Shown: piece by piece, positions 1 through 7,032 of the stretch
Layout of the letters: the number at the start of each line of letters is the position of its first letter
Position numbering within the stretch: position 1 is the stretch's first letter
NCBI GenBank assembly: GCA_035551355.1
Contig: DASZNF010000060.1
Location: forward strand, 62,001 to 126,000
DNA from: DATATV01 sp035551355
GTDB lineage: Bacteria > Actinomycetota > Actinomycetes > Mycobacteriales > Pseudonocardiaceae
Direction of reading: 5' to 3'
Length of the DNA: 64,000 nt
The notes under the pieces: generated by a model
Databases searched by the model: none
Seen by the model: only the letters and a program-made list of their open reading frames with translations
What the model was told of the DNA's origin: nothing
Program-made: the position numbers and the translations under genes

Positions 1-33
1 CCGGCGTGCCCCCGACAGTGCCGGCTGGCTGAC

Positions 34-852
34 ATGCCCGAGGGACACACCCTGCACCGGTTGGCCCTACTCCATGAAAGCCGCTACGCGGGCGCACCCG
101 TCGAGGTGACCAGCCCGCAGGGGCGGTTCGGTACCCACGCCACCCAGGTGGACGGCCAGGTACTGCAGCGCGCCGAGGCGCACGGCAAACACCTGCTGCA
201 CGTGTACGGCCCGGATCTCACCGTGCACATCCACCTCGGCCTGTACGGCACATTCGACGAGCACGAGCTTCCGGTGACCGACCCGGTCGGCCAGGTCCGG
301 ATGCGCATGGTCGGCCGCACCCACTGGACCGACCTGCGCGGCCCGAACACCTGCGAACTGCTGGTCGACGAGGAAGTGGCGGCGCTGCACGCCCGGCTGG
401 GCCCGGACCCGCTGCGCGACGACGCCGACCCCGAGCGGTCCTGGCCCCGCATCGGCCGTTCGCCCTCGCCGATCGCGATGCTGCTGCTAGGTCAGCGGGT
501 GATCGCCGGGGTGGGCAACGTCTACCGGGCCGAGGTGCTGTTCCGGCACAACATCAACCCGATGACGCCCGGCGAGCGAATCAGCCATGAGCAGTGGCTG
601 GCCATCTGGGCCGACCTGGTCGACCTGATGCGCGAGGGTGTGCGCCTCGGCCGGATCGACACGGTGCGAGCCGAACACACGCCGGAGGCGACCGGCAGGC
701 CGCCGCGGCAGGACCGGCACGGCGGCGAGGTCTACGTGTACCGGCGGACCGATCAGCCGTGCCTGGTGTGCGGAACCCCGGTGTCGGCCAAGGATCTGGC
801 CGGCCGCAACCTGTACTGGTGCTCGACCTGTCAGCCCGATGCGGCTGACTGA
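34..852 (+). CDS. nei1: Fpg/Nei-family DNA glycosylase (Nei1-like)
   Basis: Base-excision repair glycosylase/AP lyase that removes oxidised bases. The protein starts MPEGHTLHRLA, giving the N-terminal Pro2 nucleophile and Glu3 of the family, and has the GKHLL lysine near residue 53. The helix-two-turn-helix region carries the IAGVGNVYRAEVLF signature, and four cysteines at the C-terminus (CLVCG...WCSTC) form the zinc finger. Length is 272 aa, normal for the family. The start is fixed by the need for Pro2. It overlaps the next gene by 14 bases, implying translational coupling. The sequence resembles M. tuberculosis Nei1 (Rv2464c) as I remember it, and its position on the same chromosome arm as tig-clpP-clpX agrees. 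Confidence 0.93.
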   Translation: MPEGHTLHRLALLHESRYAGAPVEVTSPQGRFGTHATQVDGQVLQRAEAHGKHLLHVYGPDLTVHIHLGLYGTFDEHELPVTDPVGQVRMRMVGRTHWTDLRGPNTCELLVDEEVAALHARLGPDPLRDDADPERSWPRIGRSPSPIAMLLLGQRVIAGVGNVYRAEVLFRHNINPMTPGERISHEQWLAIWADLVDLMREGVRLGRIDTVRAEHTPEATGRPPRQDRHGGEVYVYRRTDQPCLVCGTPVSAKDLAGRNLYWCSTCQPDAAD

Positions 853-1267
853 GCAGCGGGCGCGCGAACTGTTCGGCCGGGCCAGGGTGGCCCGGCTGGC
901 CACGGTGGACGATCGAACGCGCCCGCACCTGGTCCCGATCACCTTCGCGGTCCGGGGTGAACAACTGGCCTTCGCCGTGGACCACAAGCCGAAGAACACC
1001 CGGAACCTCAAGCGCCTCAACAACATCCGGGCCAATCCGAACGTGACACTGCTGATCGACGAGTACGCCGAGGACTGGTCGACCCTGTGGTGGGCCCGAG
1101 CCGACGGTCAAGCCAGCATCCTCACCGGGGAACCGGAGATGACCGAGCCGATCGACTGGCTGGTGGCGAAGTATCAGCAGTATCAACAACATCGCCCGGA
1201 GGGTCCGGTGGTGTTGATCGAGGTGGCGAAGTGGACGGGTTGGGCCGGCGATAATTCGCTGTCCTGA
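839..1267 (+). CDS. PPOX-class, probably F420- or flavin-dependent oxidoreductase
   Basis: Small split-barrel protein of 142 aa, in the size range of the pyridoxamine-phosphate-oxidase-like (PPOX) class, Rv0121-like subfamily. Visible signals are the N-terminal LFGRARVARLATVD strand-turn with HLVPITFAV, then KNTRNLKRLNNIRANPNVTLLIDEYAEDW, which matches the cofactor-binding region of the family. A probable role is an F420-dependent reductase; the substrate is unknown. I chose ATG 839, which overlaps the end of nei1 by 14 bases; upstream starts in this frame would only add nei1-shadow sequence. The gene is probably co-transcribed with nei1. Flavin (FMN) use cannot be excluded from sequence alone. 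Confidence 0.8.
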   Translation: MRLTEQRARELFGRARVARLATVDDRTRPHLVPITFAVRGEQLAFAVDHKPKNTRNLKRLNNIRANPNVTLLIDEYAEDWSTLWWARADGQASILTGEPEMTEPIDWLVAKYQQYQQHRPEGPVVLIEVAKWTGWAGDNSLS

Positions 1268-1296
1268 AAAGGTTTCGTCGGGCACCCTGATTGAGC

Positions 1297-2100
1297 ATGA
1301 TGCTGCGCGATCCAGAACCCGACATGCTCCGCTACTACGCCGAGGTGTTCGCCGAACGCGACCGCCTGACCGTCAGCGCCTCCGGCCGCCTCGAATTCCT
1401 CCGCACGCAAGAACTACTGCGCCGACATCTCCCCGCCCCACCCGCTCGTGTGCTCGACGTAGGCGGCGGCCCCGGCGCCCACGCCAGATGGCTTGCCGCA
1501 GAAGGCTTTTCGGTTCACCTGATCGACCCGGTGGCCAGCCACGTGGCCCAATCGACGGCCCTGGCGCCCACCATCCGCGCGACCGTCGGCGACGCCCGCG
1601 ACCTCCCCGTCCCCGACGGTGCGGCCGACGCGGTCCTCCTCCTGGGCCCCCTCTACCACCTGACCAACCGAACCGACCGAATAACGGCTCTGCGCAACGC
1701 AATGCGGGCCGTCCGTCCCGGGGGCCCGGTCTTCGCCGCGGCCATCAGCCGCCACGCCAGCCTGCTGGACCACACGATCCGCGGCCGGCTGAACGAGCAA
1801 ACCTGGCCGAAGATCCGCAGGACGATGGAAACCGGCCAACACGACCCCACTATGGGCTTTACCACAGCCTATCTCCACCTGCCGGACGAACTGGCCGCGG
1901 AGCTGACCGAAGCCGGACTGTCCGAAGTGGACGTCTACGGTGTGGAGGGTCCAGCCTGGCAGTCCCTGCACCTGGAACCGCAGGACGACTTCGACCGCCT
2001 GCTACCCATGGTGCTGTCCTGCGCACGCCACGTGGAACGCGACCCGGCGATGCTCGCCGCCAGCCAGCACCTCCTGGCAGTCGGCCGCCGCCCTGGCTGA
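1297..2100 (+). CDS. SAM-dependent methyltransferase (class I)
   Basis: Class I methyltransferase of about 267 aa. Motif I is clear as VLDVGGGPGAHARWLA (around residue 52), followed by an acidic post-motif (VHLIDPV) and a DARDLP segment typical of motif II, then LLLGPLYHLT. The substrate cannot be predicted. The track of possible starts is TTG 1291, ATG 1297 and ATG 1300; no strong Shine-Dalgarno decides between them and I used ATG 1297. The gene is 29 bases downstream of the PPOX gene and may be part of the same unit. Nothing in the neighbourhood suggests a pathway. Confidence 0.82.
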   Translation: MMLRDPEPDMLRYYAEVFAERDRLTVSASGRLEFLRTQELLRRHLPAPPARVLDVGGGPGAHARWLAAEGFSVHLIDPVASHVAQSTALAPTIRATVGDARDLPVPDGAADAVLLLGPLYHLTNRTDRITALRNAMRAVRPGGPVFAAAISRHASLLDHTIRGRLNEQTWPKIRRTMETGQHDPTMGFTTAYLHLPDELAAELTEAGLSEVDVYGVEGPAWQSLHLEPQDDFDRLLPMVLSCARHVERDPAMLAASQHLLAVGRRPG

Positions 2101-2206
2101 CCAGGGCACGTTTTGATGGTGCGCAGTCGTGGGAGTTACGAGGTGCGCGATCGACCCTCGCGCCGCAGACTCTTCACCGAGGCACCTTCGGGCGAAAGGA
2201 AGACCG

Positions 2207-2476
2207 ATGGGCATCATCAGTTGGATCGTGTTGGGCCTGATCGTTGGCGCGATCGCGAAGGCCATCATGCCTGGTAGGGATGGTGGCGGCTTCATCCTGA
2301 CGATGTTGCTGGGCATCATCGGCGGGTTCGTGGGCGGCCTGATCGGCAAGTACATCTTCCACACCGCGCTGGGCGGGTTCTTCGACCTGCGGACGTGGCT
2401 GCTGGCCATCCTGGGCGCCGTGGTCGTACTCGGCGTCTTCCGCCTGGTAGGTGGCCGCCGCCGAGCCGTCCGCTAG
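2207..2476 (+). CDS. GlsB/YeaQ/YmgE-family small membrane protein
   Basis: An 89-aa integral membrane protein with three hydrophobic segments (residues about 2-20, 27-47 and 58-80). It has the glycine-rich pattern of the transglycosylase-associated/YeaQ family: GLIVGAIAKAIMPGRDGGGFILT and then GIIGGFVGGLIG. Members are stress-associated membrane proteins of unknown biochemical role. ATG 2207 has a good ribosome-binding site (AAAGGA at 2195-2200). It stands alone; a small GC hairpin (2489-2504) follows the stop codon and may be a weak terminator. Confidence 0.88.
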   Translation: MGIISWIVLGLIVGAIAKAIMPGRDGGGFILTMLLGIIGGFVGGLIGKYIFHTALGGFFDLRTWLLAILGAVVVLGVFRLVGGRRRAVR

Positions 2477-2780
2477 CCGAAATCCCGGCGCGCCCCCGGG
2501 CGCGTCCATCCGGGGCAGGTACCCGAACCGCCCGCCGACCCCCTGCGGCGCAGCGCATCGGGCACCTGCCCCGGTTTGCTGTGTCCGTGCCGTGTCGGCT
2601 GCGGTCCAGGATGCCAGCGGGTTCGGGAGATTCAGGAGCGGTACGGGCCGGACGATCTGGTGTCGTTTTCATCCGGCGGGCCTGGCCGGTAGTGAAAGCC
2701 GCGGTGGACCGGACGGACGCTCGGCTGCAAGAAGCCGGATTCATTTAGACGTAGTACGGCCGGGTCACGGTCTATGGTCG
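2477..2780. other. Gene-free stretch after the YeaQ-like gene
   Basis: About 300 bases with no convincing gene. A short GC hairpin (CGCGCC at 2489-2494 pairing with GGCGCG at 2499-2504) could be a weak terminator. Open frames here lack start signals and family resemblance. The left copy of the tRNA-Gly-associated direct repeat begins immediately afterwards. Confidence 0.5.
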
Positions 2781-2923
2781 TGGCATCTGGCACGGAACGG
2801 GCACGTGAGGCGTTTTGGGCGCCCAACACAGACGGCCAGATCAGCGGCGTGACCGCATTGACCTGGCCGTTTCGGGGTTGGAGCGGGTGACGGGAATCGA
2901 ACCCGCATGACCAGCTTGGAAGG
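2781..2923 (-). repeat. Left copy of tRNA-Gly-associated direct repeat (broken tRNA 3' end)
   Basis: Bases 2879-2923 are identical over 45 bp to 3903-3947, the 3' two-thirds of the intact minus-strand tRNA-Gly(TCC) including its encoded CCA. Similarity then decays over a further 100 bp downstream of the tRNA (2781-2878 against 3808-3902), with shared blocks such as TCTGGCA and ACCTGGCCGTT. To the right of 2923 the sequence no longer matches the tRNA, so the anticodon 5' half, D arm and acceptor 5' strand are missing. This is the configuration expected at one edge of an element integrated in a tRNA 3' end, or of a partial tandem duplication. Confidence 0.8.
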
Positions 2924-3074
2924 TCGGCGGATACGCCCGGCCAGCGCCCCTGACCTGCGGCGGACGGGTGCGGCGGTGACCGTGGTTGGCCTCTGCTGAC
3001 CGCTGGCAATAGCACGCCAATCGCACGTCGTCGGCCGTTCGTCATGAGGTCGTAGACGCAGGCGGGGGTCTGTG

Positions 3075-3113
3075 TCTAGCCCCCCTAGCAGCTTGACATC
3101 AAGGGGGGCTAGA
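3075..3113 (+). promoter_or_regulatory. hicAB promoter with an 11-bp perfect inverted-repeat operator
   Basis: TCTAGCCCCCC (3075-3085) is mirrored perfectly by GGGGGGCTAGA (3103-3113), 17 bases apart. A consensus -35 box TTGACA sits between the arms at 3093-3098. Candidate -10 boxes are TAGTCT at 3116-3121 (17-base spacer) or TAGACT at 3110-3115. A dimeric DNA-binding protein on these arms would cover the promoter, which fits HicB autoregulation through its C-terminal HTH. The operator call is inference from symmetry and position. Confidence 0.7.
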
Positions 3114-3137
3114 CTTAGTCTGGTGGTGTTCAAACCG

Positions 3138-3338
3138 ATGAAGAGTCGAGATGTGATCAGCGCGCTTGAGTCGAATCAGTGCGGGGTTTATAGCAGCAAA
3201 GGGCGGCACACGGTGTACATCTGCCCGTGCGGTAAACATAAGGCTCCGGTGCCTGCCTCGCACACGACGATCACTGCCGGTGTTGTGAAGTCGATCGGTA
3301 ACCAGATGGCGTGCCTACCGGAAGGGTGGTTGCAGTGA
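3138..3338 (+). CDS. hicA: HicA-type mRNA interferase toxin
   Basis: A 66-aa protein resembling HicA, a double-stranded-RNA-binding-fold RNase that cleaves mRNA when free of its antitoxin. It begins MKSRDVISALESN, typical of the HicA first helix, and has the catalytic-type histidine in KGRHTVY, followed by APVPASHTTITAGVVKSI, matching the VP..H..i..G.l.sI pattern of the family. A CPCGKH segment is unusual. The start is uncertain: ATG 3138 matches the family N-terminus, but leaderless GTG 3123 or GTG 3126 would add five or four residues. Upstream ATGs fall inside the operator. The stop overlaps the hicB GTG start (GTGA), ensuring coupled synthesis. Confidence 0.8.
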   Translation: MKSRDVISALESNQCGVYSSKGRHTVYICPCGKHKAPVPASHTTITAGVVKSIGNQMACLPEGWLQ

Positions 3339-3760
3339 AGAAGCACAGGGCGACCGCGACTCGTGAAGGTCGATTCTGGGTGATCGATGTACCCGGGGTG
3401 GGTGTCACGCAGGGCCGCACAGTCGCTGAGGCGCGAGAGATGACTCGCGACTTGATTGCAGTGATGACCGATGTGTCGGTCAAAGATGTTGATGTAGAGA
3501 TCGCTTTCAAAGTGGGTGACGTATCCCCTGGTGACGTACAGGGAGCTCGTCGGGCGGTAGTGGAGGCTGCCAGGGCGCAGGAGCGCGCGGCGCAGGTGTC
3601 AAGGCAAATGGTTGCCAAACTCCGTGACGCTGGTGTCAGCGGCCGAGACGTGGCCGGCATACTCGGAATCTCACCGCAGCGTGTCTCACAATTGACTGGA
3701 CGGGTGGCTTCGACCGCGAAGCACCAGGCGCGTTCCGCGGGTACTCGCAAGCGTGCGTAG
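3335..3760 (+). CDS. hicB: HicB-type antitoxin with C-terminal HTH
   Basis: A 141-aa protein. The N-terminal part (TREGRFWVIDVPGVGVTQGRTVAEAREMTRDLIAVM) shows the HicB partial RNase-H-like fold pattern that binds and blocks HicA. The C-terminal part (about residues 95-120, LRDAGVSGRDVAGILGISPQRVSQLTG) is a clear helix-turn-helix suited to binding the promoter inverted repeat. It starts at GTG 3335 within the hicA stop codon, preceded by GAAGGGTGG. Order is toxin first, antitoxin second, as in most HicAB loci. The lysine- and arginine-rich tail (TAKHQARSAGTRKRA) may help DNA binding. Confidence 0.85.
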   Translation: MKKHRATATREGRFWVIDVPGVGVTQGRTVAEAREMTRDLIAVMTDVSVKDVDVEIAFKVGDVSPGDVQGARRAVVEAARAQERAAQVSRQMVAKLRDAGVSGRDVAGILGISPQRVSQLTGRVASTAKHQARSAGTRKRA

Positions 3761-3807
3761 CACCCGTATCTGTTGACTCGCCGATCGCTGCGCGATGAAC
3801 ACCGGGG

Positions 3808-3947
3808 CGGCGTCTGGCATGGAACCGGCACGCCGAGGATTTGAGCACCTAACGCCAGCGGTCAGGTCCACAGTGTACGGGCTGTGACCTGGCCGTTCGT
3901 GGTGGAGCGGGTGACGGGAATCGAACCCGCATGACCAGCTTGGAAGG
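3808..3947 (-). repeat. Right copy of tRNA-Gly-associated direct repeat
   Basis: This copy includes the 3' two-thirds of the intact tRNA-Gly (3903-3947) and about 95 bp downstream of it, partly conserved with 2781-2923. The downstream part contains the imperfect hairpin AGGTCCACAG / CTGTGACCT, a likely tRNA transcript terminator. See the left copy for the alignment. Confidence 0.75.
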
Positions 3948-3976
3948 CTGGGGCTCTGCCATTGAGCTACACCCGC
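3903..3976 (-). tRNA. tRNA-Gly (anticodon TCC)
   Basis: On the minus strand the sequence folds as a full cloverleaf of 74 nt: acceptor GCGGGTG/CACCCGC, D stem GCTC/GAGC, anticodon stem CCAGC/GCTGG with loop CTTCCAA (anticodon TCC, reading GGA/GGG), and a T loop TTCGATT. The discriminator T and CCA end are encoded (TCCA). Its 3' 45 nt are duplicated at 2879-2923. Confidence 0.97.
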
Positions 3977-4056
3977 GCGCCTCCAGTGGACCGGAGGCGT
4001 TCACAGCCTAGCGCCTCACGCTAAGCTGTGTGCGCGGCCCGTCCTGGGGCGCGTCA

Positions 4057-4130
4057 CGGGGTATGGCGCAGTTTGGTAGCGCACCCGCTTTGGGAGCGGG
4101 GGGCCGCCGGTTCAAATCCGGCTACCCCGA
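4057..4130 (+). tRNA. tRNA-Pro (anticodon TGG)
   Basis: A 74-nt cloverleaf: acceptor CGGGGTA/TACCCCG, D stem GCGC/GCGC, anticodon stem CCCGC/GCGGG with loop TTTGGGA (anticodon TGG), T stem GCCGG/CCGGC with loop TTCAAAT, discriminator A. CCA is not encoded. It is divergent from tRNA-Gly, 80 bases away. Confidence 0.97.
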
Positions 4131-4157
4131 CAGTGTTTTACCTGGTCAGACGTAGTC

Positions 4158-5165
4158 TTACGGCTGACTGGCGGTCTCGACCGAGCGGCTCAGGCTGGTC
4201 AGGATGGCTTGTTGGATGGCCGGCCTGGAGCTGAAGACCAGCATGAGGCCGGCCTCACGGAGTAGGCGTTGCGGATGAGCGTCGGCCAGGACGCCTCGGC
4301 CACCTGCCTGCACCACCGTCGCGGTCGCGGCGCGGACGGCGAACTCGCCCGCCTTGGCCCGCGCGGCGTCGATGTCGGCCATCGCGTCCAGATCGGTTCG
4401 AACCGTGTCCAGTTCGGCAACCCACTTCGGGTCGTCGAGCAGGGCCACCGCCCTACGGGCCACGCCGAGAACCAGGGCGCCGTTGAGGCGCTTGGTGAAC
4501 GGCTCACCAGCCCTGTGTGCGGCCTGCGTTGTGGTGGTGATCACGCGATCCTGGGGCACGGGGTGGTCGGTGAAGTCGACGACGACCGTCTGACTGGCGT
4601 TCGCGGCCAGCATCTGCTGCTGGGTCACGCGCAACGTGGGCGACTCTTCGGCGTCGACGAGTAGCCAGCGGATGTTGTCATCCGCGTCCCTCGCGGCCAC
4701 ACCGAGCAGGTTGATCAGGCCCCAGCCGCTCACCCACGGCGCTGTGCCGGTCAACCGGATGCCGGAAGGGGTGTCGCGGACGGTGAGCCTGGCCGGGCCG
4801 GGGATGGCGCCGGTGAAGGCGGCTCCAGTACGGAGTGCGCCGCTGGCCAGACCCGGGAGCCAGCGTTGGCGCTGGGCGTCGGTGCCCTGCGTGGCCAGAG
4901 TCGCGGTGATGCCTTGGTGCTGGCCCAGGATGACCGTGGTGCTCAGGCAGCCGCTGGCCAGGATCTCGGCGACCAGACTGGCGGTGGGGAAGCCGATGCC
5001 GAGGCCGCCCGCCTCCCGCGGCAGCATCCCACCATAAAAACCGCGCTCGGCCAGCAGATCGAGGTTCTTGGCGACCGCTCGCGCACCGGTGTCCACCTCG
5101 ATCGCGTTCGGGTACAGCACCTCGTCGGCCAGCTCCGTGGCCAGGGCGATGACATCGGCGACCAT
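4158..5165 (-). CDS. Acyl-CoA dehydrogenase-like flavoprotein, catalytic Glu apparently missing
   Basis: A 335-aa homologue of acyl-CoA dehydrogenases, about 50 aa shorter than usual. The N-terminal helical domain includes ERGFYGGMLPREAGGLGIGF, and the middle FAD-binding strand region reads GAAFTGAIPGPARLTVR...GIRLTGTAPWVSGW. In typical members the C-terminal catalytic motif reads (I/M)YEGT..IQ; the equivalent stretch here is LVFSSRPAIQQAIL, with Ser where the base Glu would sit. It may therefore be a non-dehydrogenase member (monooxygenase- or oxidase-like), or act on an unusual substrate. ATG 5165 is preceded six bases upstream by TAGTCT, suggesting a leaderless transcript. It is a single-gene unit on the minus strand. 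Confidence 0.75.
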   Translation of the reverse strand: MVADVIALATELADEVLYPNAIEVDTGARAVAKNLDLLAERGFYGGMLPREAGGLGIGFPTASLVAEILASGCLSTTVILGQHQGITATLATQGTDAQRQRWLPGLASGALRTGAAFTGAIPGPARLTVRDTPSGIRLTGTAPWVSGWGLINLLGVAARDADDNIRWLLVDAEESPTLRVTQQQMLAANASQTVVVDFTDHPVPQDRVITTTTQAAHRAGEPFTKRLNGALVLGVARRAVALLDDPKWVAELDTVRTDLDAMADIDAARAKAGEFAVRAATATVVQAGGRGVLADAHPQRLLREAGLMLVFSSRPAIQQAILTSLSRSVETASQP

Positions 5166-5171
5166 GGACTC

Positions 5172-5177
5172 AGACTA
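5172..5177 (-). promoter_or_regulatory. Leaderless-type -10 box of the acyl-CoA dehydrogenase-like gene
   Basis: On the minus strand TAGTCT ends six bases before the ATG at 5165, the spacing that places the transcription start on the start codon. It is flanked by a short inverted repeat (GGACT at 5166-5170 and AGTCC at 5181-5185) that could be a regulator site. Confidence 0.5.
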
Positions 5178-5224
5178 TTCAGTCCGCTGTGTCCCGGGTG
5201 GCCGATTCGCGGGGAAAAGCCCGG

Positions 5225-5668
5225 TCAGCCGCTGGGGCGGGTGAAGCCGTGATCGTAGGCGTACCGCACGGCCGTAGCCCGGTCGGCGGAGTGGGTTTTG
5301 GCGAAGAGGTGGTTGATGTGCGTCTTCACCGTCGTCTCGCTGATGAACAGCTCGCGGGCGATCGCCCGGTTGTCCCTGCCTTCCGCCAGCAGGGTCAGGA
5401 CCTCTACCTCGCGGGCGGTCAGGTCGGCCCGATTCTTGGGCGCTCCGGGGCGTGGGGCTCTCGCGGCCGCGGCGATCAATCGTTGCTGTGCCAACGGATC
5501 CATGACCGCTTGGCCGTTGGCCGCCGCGAGCAGCGCGTGGCGGATGTCTTCGCGGCCGGCGTCCTTGGTGAGGTAGCCCAGCGCCCCGGCCTGGAGCGCT
5601 TCCAGGATGGTTTCGTCGTCGGCGTAGGGTTTTCGGTGGATCTCACGGTAGAAATCGGCCGGGTGCAC
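5225..5668 (-). pseudogene. Truncated NarL/LuxR-type response regulator
   Basis: The frame encodes the last third of a receiver domain (YADDETILEALQAGALGYLTKDAG, with the conserved Lys) and a complete LuxR HTH (LTAREVEVLTLLAEGRDNRAIARELFISETTVKTHI, about residues 83-120). The first 60-70 residues of the receiver, including the acidic pocket and the phospho-accepting Asp, are absent. No reading frame upstream to 5760 encodes them. The 20 residues before YADDE do not resemble a receiver. I conclude a 5' deletion. The remaining ORF could in principle still express a DNA-binding fragment. It lies back to back with an intact two-component pair. Confidence 0.75.
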
Positions 5669-5804
5669 CGCACCGGTCTGCTGCGGCTCCGGGCCAGAAA
5701 GGCGCTGTCCGGCGATTCCCTGCCGGTCGAGGAAAAAATGGAGACCGAGCCGAGATGTCCGCAGAATTCCGCCGATCCACTGCGGCGGGGGTGACCGGGG
5801 ACGC

Positions 5805-5820
5805 TAGGCTCGCCGCCATG
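5805..5820 (+). promoter_or_regulatory. Leaderless-type -10 box for the sensor kinase
   Basis: TAGGCT at 5805-5810 is followed by seven bases and then ATG 5818. This supports 5818, not the upstream in-frame ATG 5755, as the translation start. No good -35 box is visible. Confidence 0.5.
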
Positions 5821-7032
5821 CCGACGGGTGTGGCGGCCTGGCTGTCCGGTCGACTGCCGGATGTGCGCCGCTGGTACGAGCGCGCGAAACCGGCCTGGGA
5901 TCGCTGGATGGCGCTCATTTTCGCGGTGCTGGGCTTCGTGCCCGCGCTGGCCGCGGTGGGCGTCGAGCTCGGTGATCTGCCGCGCCGGCCGATCGACGCG
6001 CTCGGCGTGATGTTGCTGCTCGGGCAGGCGCTGCCGCTGGCCTTCCGGTCCCGGTGGCCGGTTCCGACGCTGGCCGTCATCGCCGGGTTCTTCTCGGTCT
6101 ACGAGGCATTGGGCTATCGGCCGACGTTCGCCGGAATCGCGCTGTACGTGGGGCTGTACTCGGTGGGCGCGAACCAGGAACGGTTCCGGCGCACCATCGC
6201 GGCGGCGGCCACGGCCGCCTATCTGGCGTTGTCGATCCTACTGACCGTGCTCGGCTCGCCGGACCGGCCGCTGGATTTCTTCATCTTCTACCTGGCACTG
6301 GGGATTTTCGTCGGCGTCGGGGCCTATGTGCGCCGGCGCCGGATCGAGGAGATCGCGCGGCGGGAACGGGAAGCCTTGGCCGCCACCACCGCGGAACGGG
6401 CGCGCATCGCCCGGGAGCTGCACGACGTGGTGACCCACCACGTCACCTCCATGGTGGTGCAGGCCGACGCCACCCAGTTCCTCACCGACTCGCCGGACCG
6501 GGTCACCGACGGGCTTGGCGCGATCAGCGGCGCGGGCCGCCGGGCGTTGTCCGAGCTGCGTTATCTGCTGGGTGTGCTGGAGGCGACCGGGGAATCGGCG
6601 GACCCGAAGGCCGCGTCGTCGCTGGGCACGTTCGCGGATCTGGTGGCGCAGACCAAGATGGGCGGGCAACCGGTCGAGCTGGTCGAACAGGGGGAGCGGC
6701 CGGGGCTTGCCGTCGCGGTGGAGCTGGCGGCCTACCGGGTGGTGCAGGAGGCGCTGACCAACGCGGTGAAGTACGCGGCCGGGCGGCGAACCGTGGTGCG
6801 GGTCGAGTATCGGGCCGAGGAGATCGAGATCGTGGTGGACAGCGTGTCCGCGGTCGCGCCGGTGCCCGCGGCCGCCGGTGGTGCGGCCGGCGAGATCGAC
6901 GTGCCGGGCGGGCGCGGGCTGACCGGGTTGCGGGAACGGGTGGGCAAGCTCGGCGGCCAGCTGACCGCGGGTCCGCGAGACAATGGCTCGTTCCGGGTGC
7001 GGGCGCTGATTCCGTTGGGGGACAAAGCATGA
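5818..7032 (+). CDS. NarL-type sensor histidine kinase
   Basis: A 404-aa membrane kinase. The N-terminal half has four to six hydrophobic segments (about residues 25-175) and no large extracellular domain, so it probably senses membrane or intramembrane signals. The HisKA_3 dimerisation motif is RARIARELHDVVTHHVTSMVVQA, with the phospho-accepting His202. The HATPase_c domain follows, including the N-box region VVQEALTNAVKYA and a G-box at GGRGLTGLRERV. The start was set at ATG 5818 on the promoter spacing; ATG 5755 would add 21 residues. It overlaps the response-regulator start by four bases (ATGA), so the two are a translationally coupled pair. Confidence 0.9.
   Translation: MPTGVAAWLSGRLPDVRRWYERAKPAWDRWMALIFAVLGFVPALAAVGVELGDLPRRPIDALGVMLLLGQALPLAFRSRWPVPTLAVIAGFFSVYEALGYRPTFAGIALYVGLYSVGANQERFRRTIAAAATAAYLALSILLTVLGSPDRPLDFFIFYLALGIFVGVGAYVRRRRIEEIARREREALAATTAERARIARELHDVVTHHVTSMVVQADATQFLTDSPDRVTDGLGAISGAGRRALSELRYLLGVLEATGESADPKAASSLGTFADLVAQTKMGGQPVELVEQGERPGLAVAVELAAYRVVQEALTNAVKYAAGRRTVVRVEYRAEEIEIVVDSVSAVAPVPAAAGGAAGEIDVPGGRGLTGLRERVGKLGGQLTAGPRDNGSFRVRALIPLGDKA

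Larger units (their letters stand above)
2781..3976. mobile_element. Putative minimal tRNA-Gly island carrying hicA-hicB
   Basis: About 1 kb lies between two copies of the tRNA-Gly 3' segment. The cargo is a single hicA-hicB toxin-antitoxin operon with visibly lower GC and less biased codons than the neighbours (for example GTTTATAGCAGC in hicA). No integrase, transposase or excisionase is present. I infer either a decayed integrative element or a unit mobilised in trans by another element. A partial tandem duplication of the tRNA with later insertion of the TA pair is the alternative explanation. Confidence 0.55.

Noticed and set aside
2451..3045. Overlapping open frames on both strands in the gene-poor stretch before hicA
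   Set aside because: No ribosome-binding sites, no motifs, and several run through the tRNA-Gly repeat; treated as non-coding.
3072..3137. Longer hicA start (ATG 3072)
   Set aside because: This start lies within the inverted-repeat operator and upstream of the promoter, so it cannot be transcribed from it; the family N-terminus begins at MKSRDVI.
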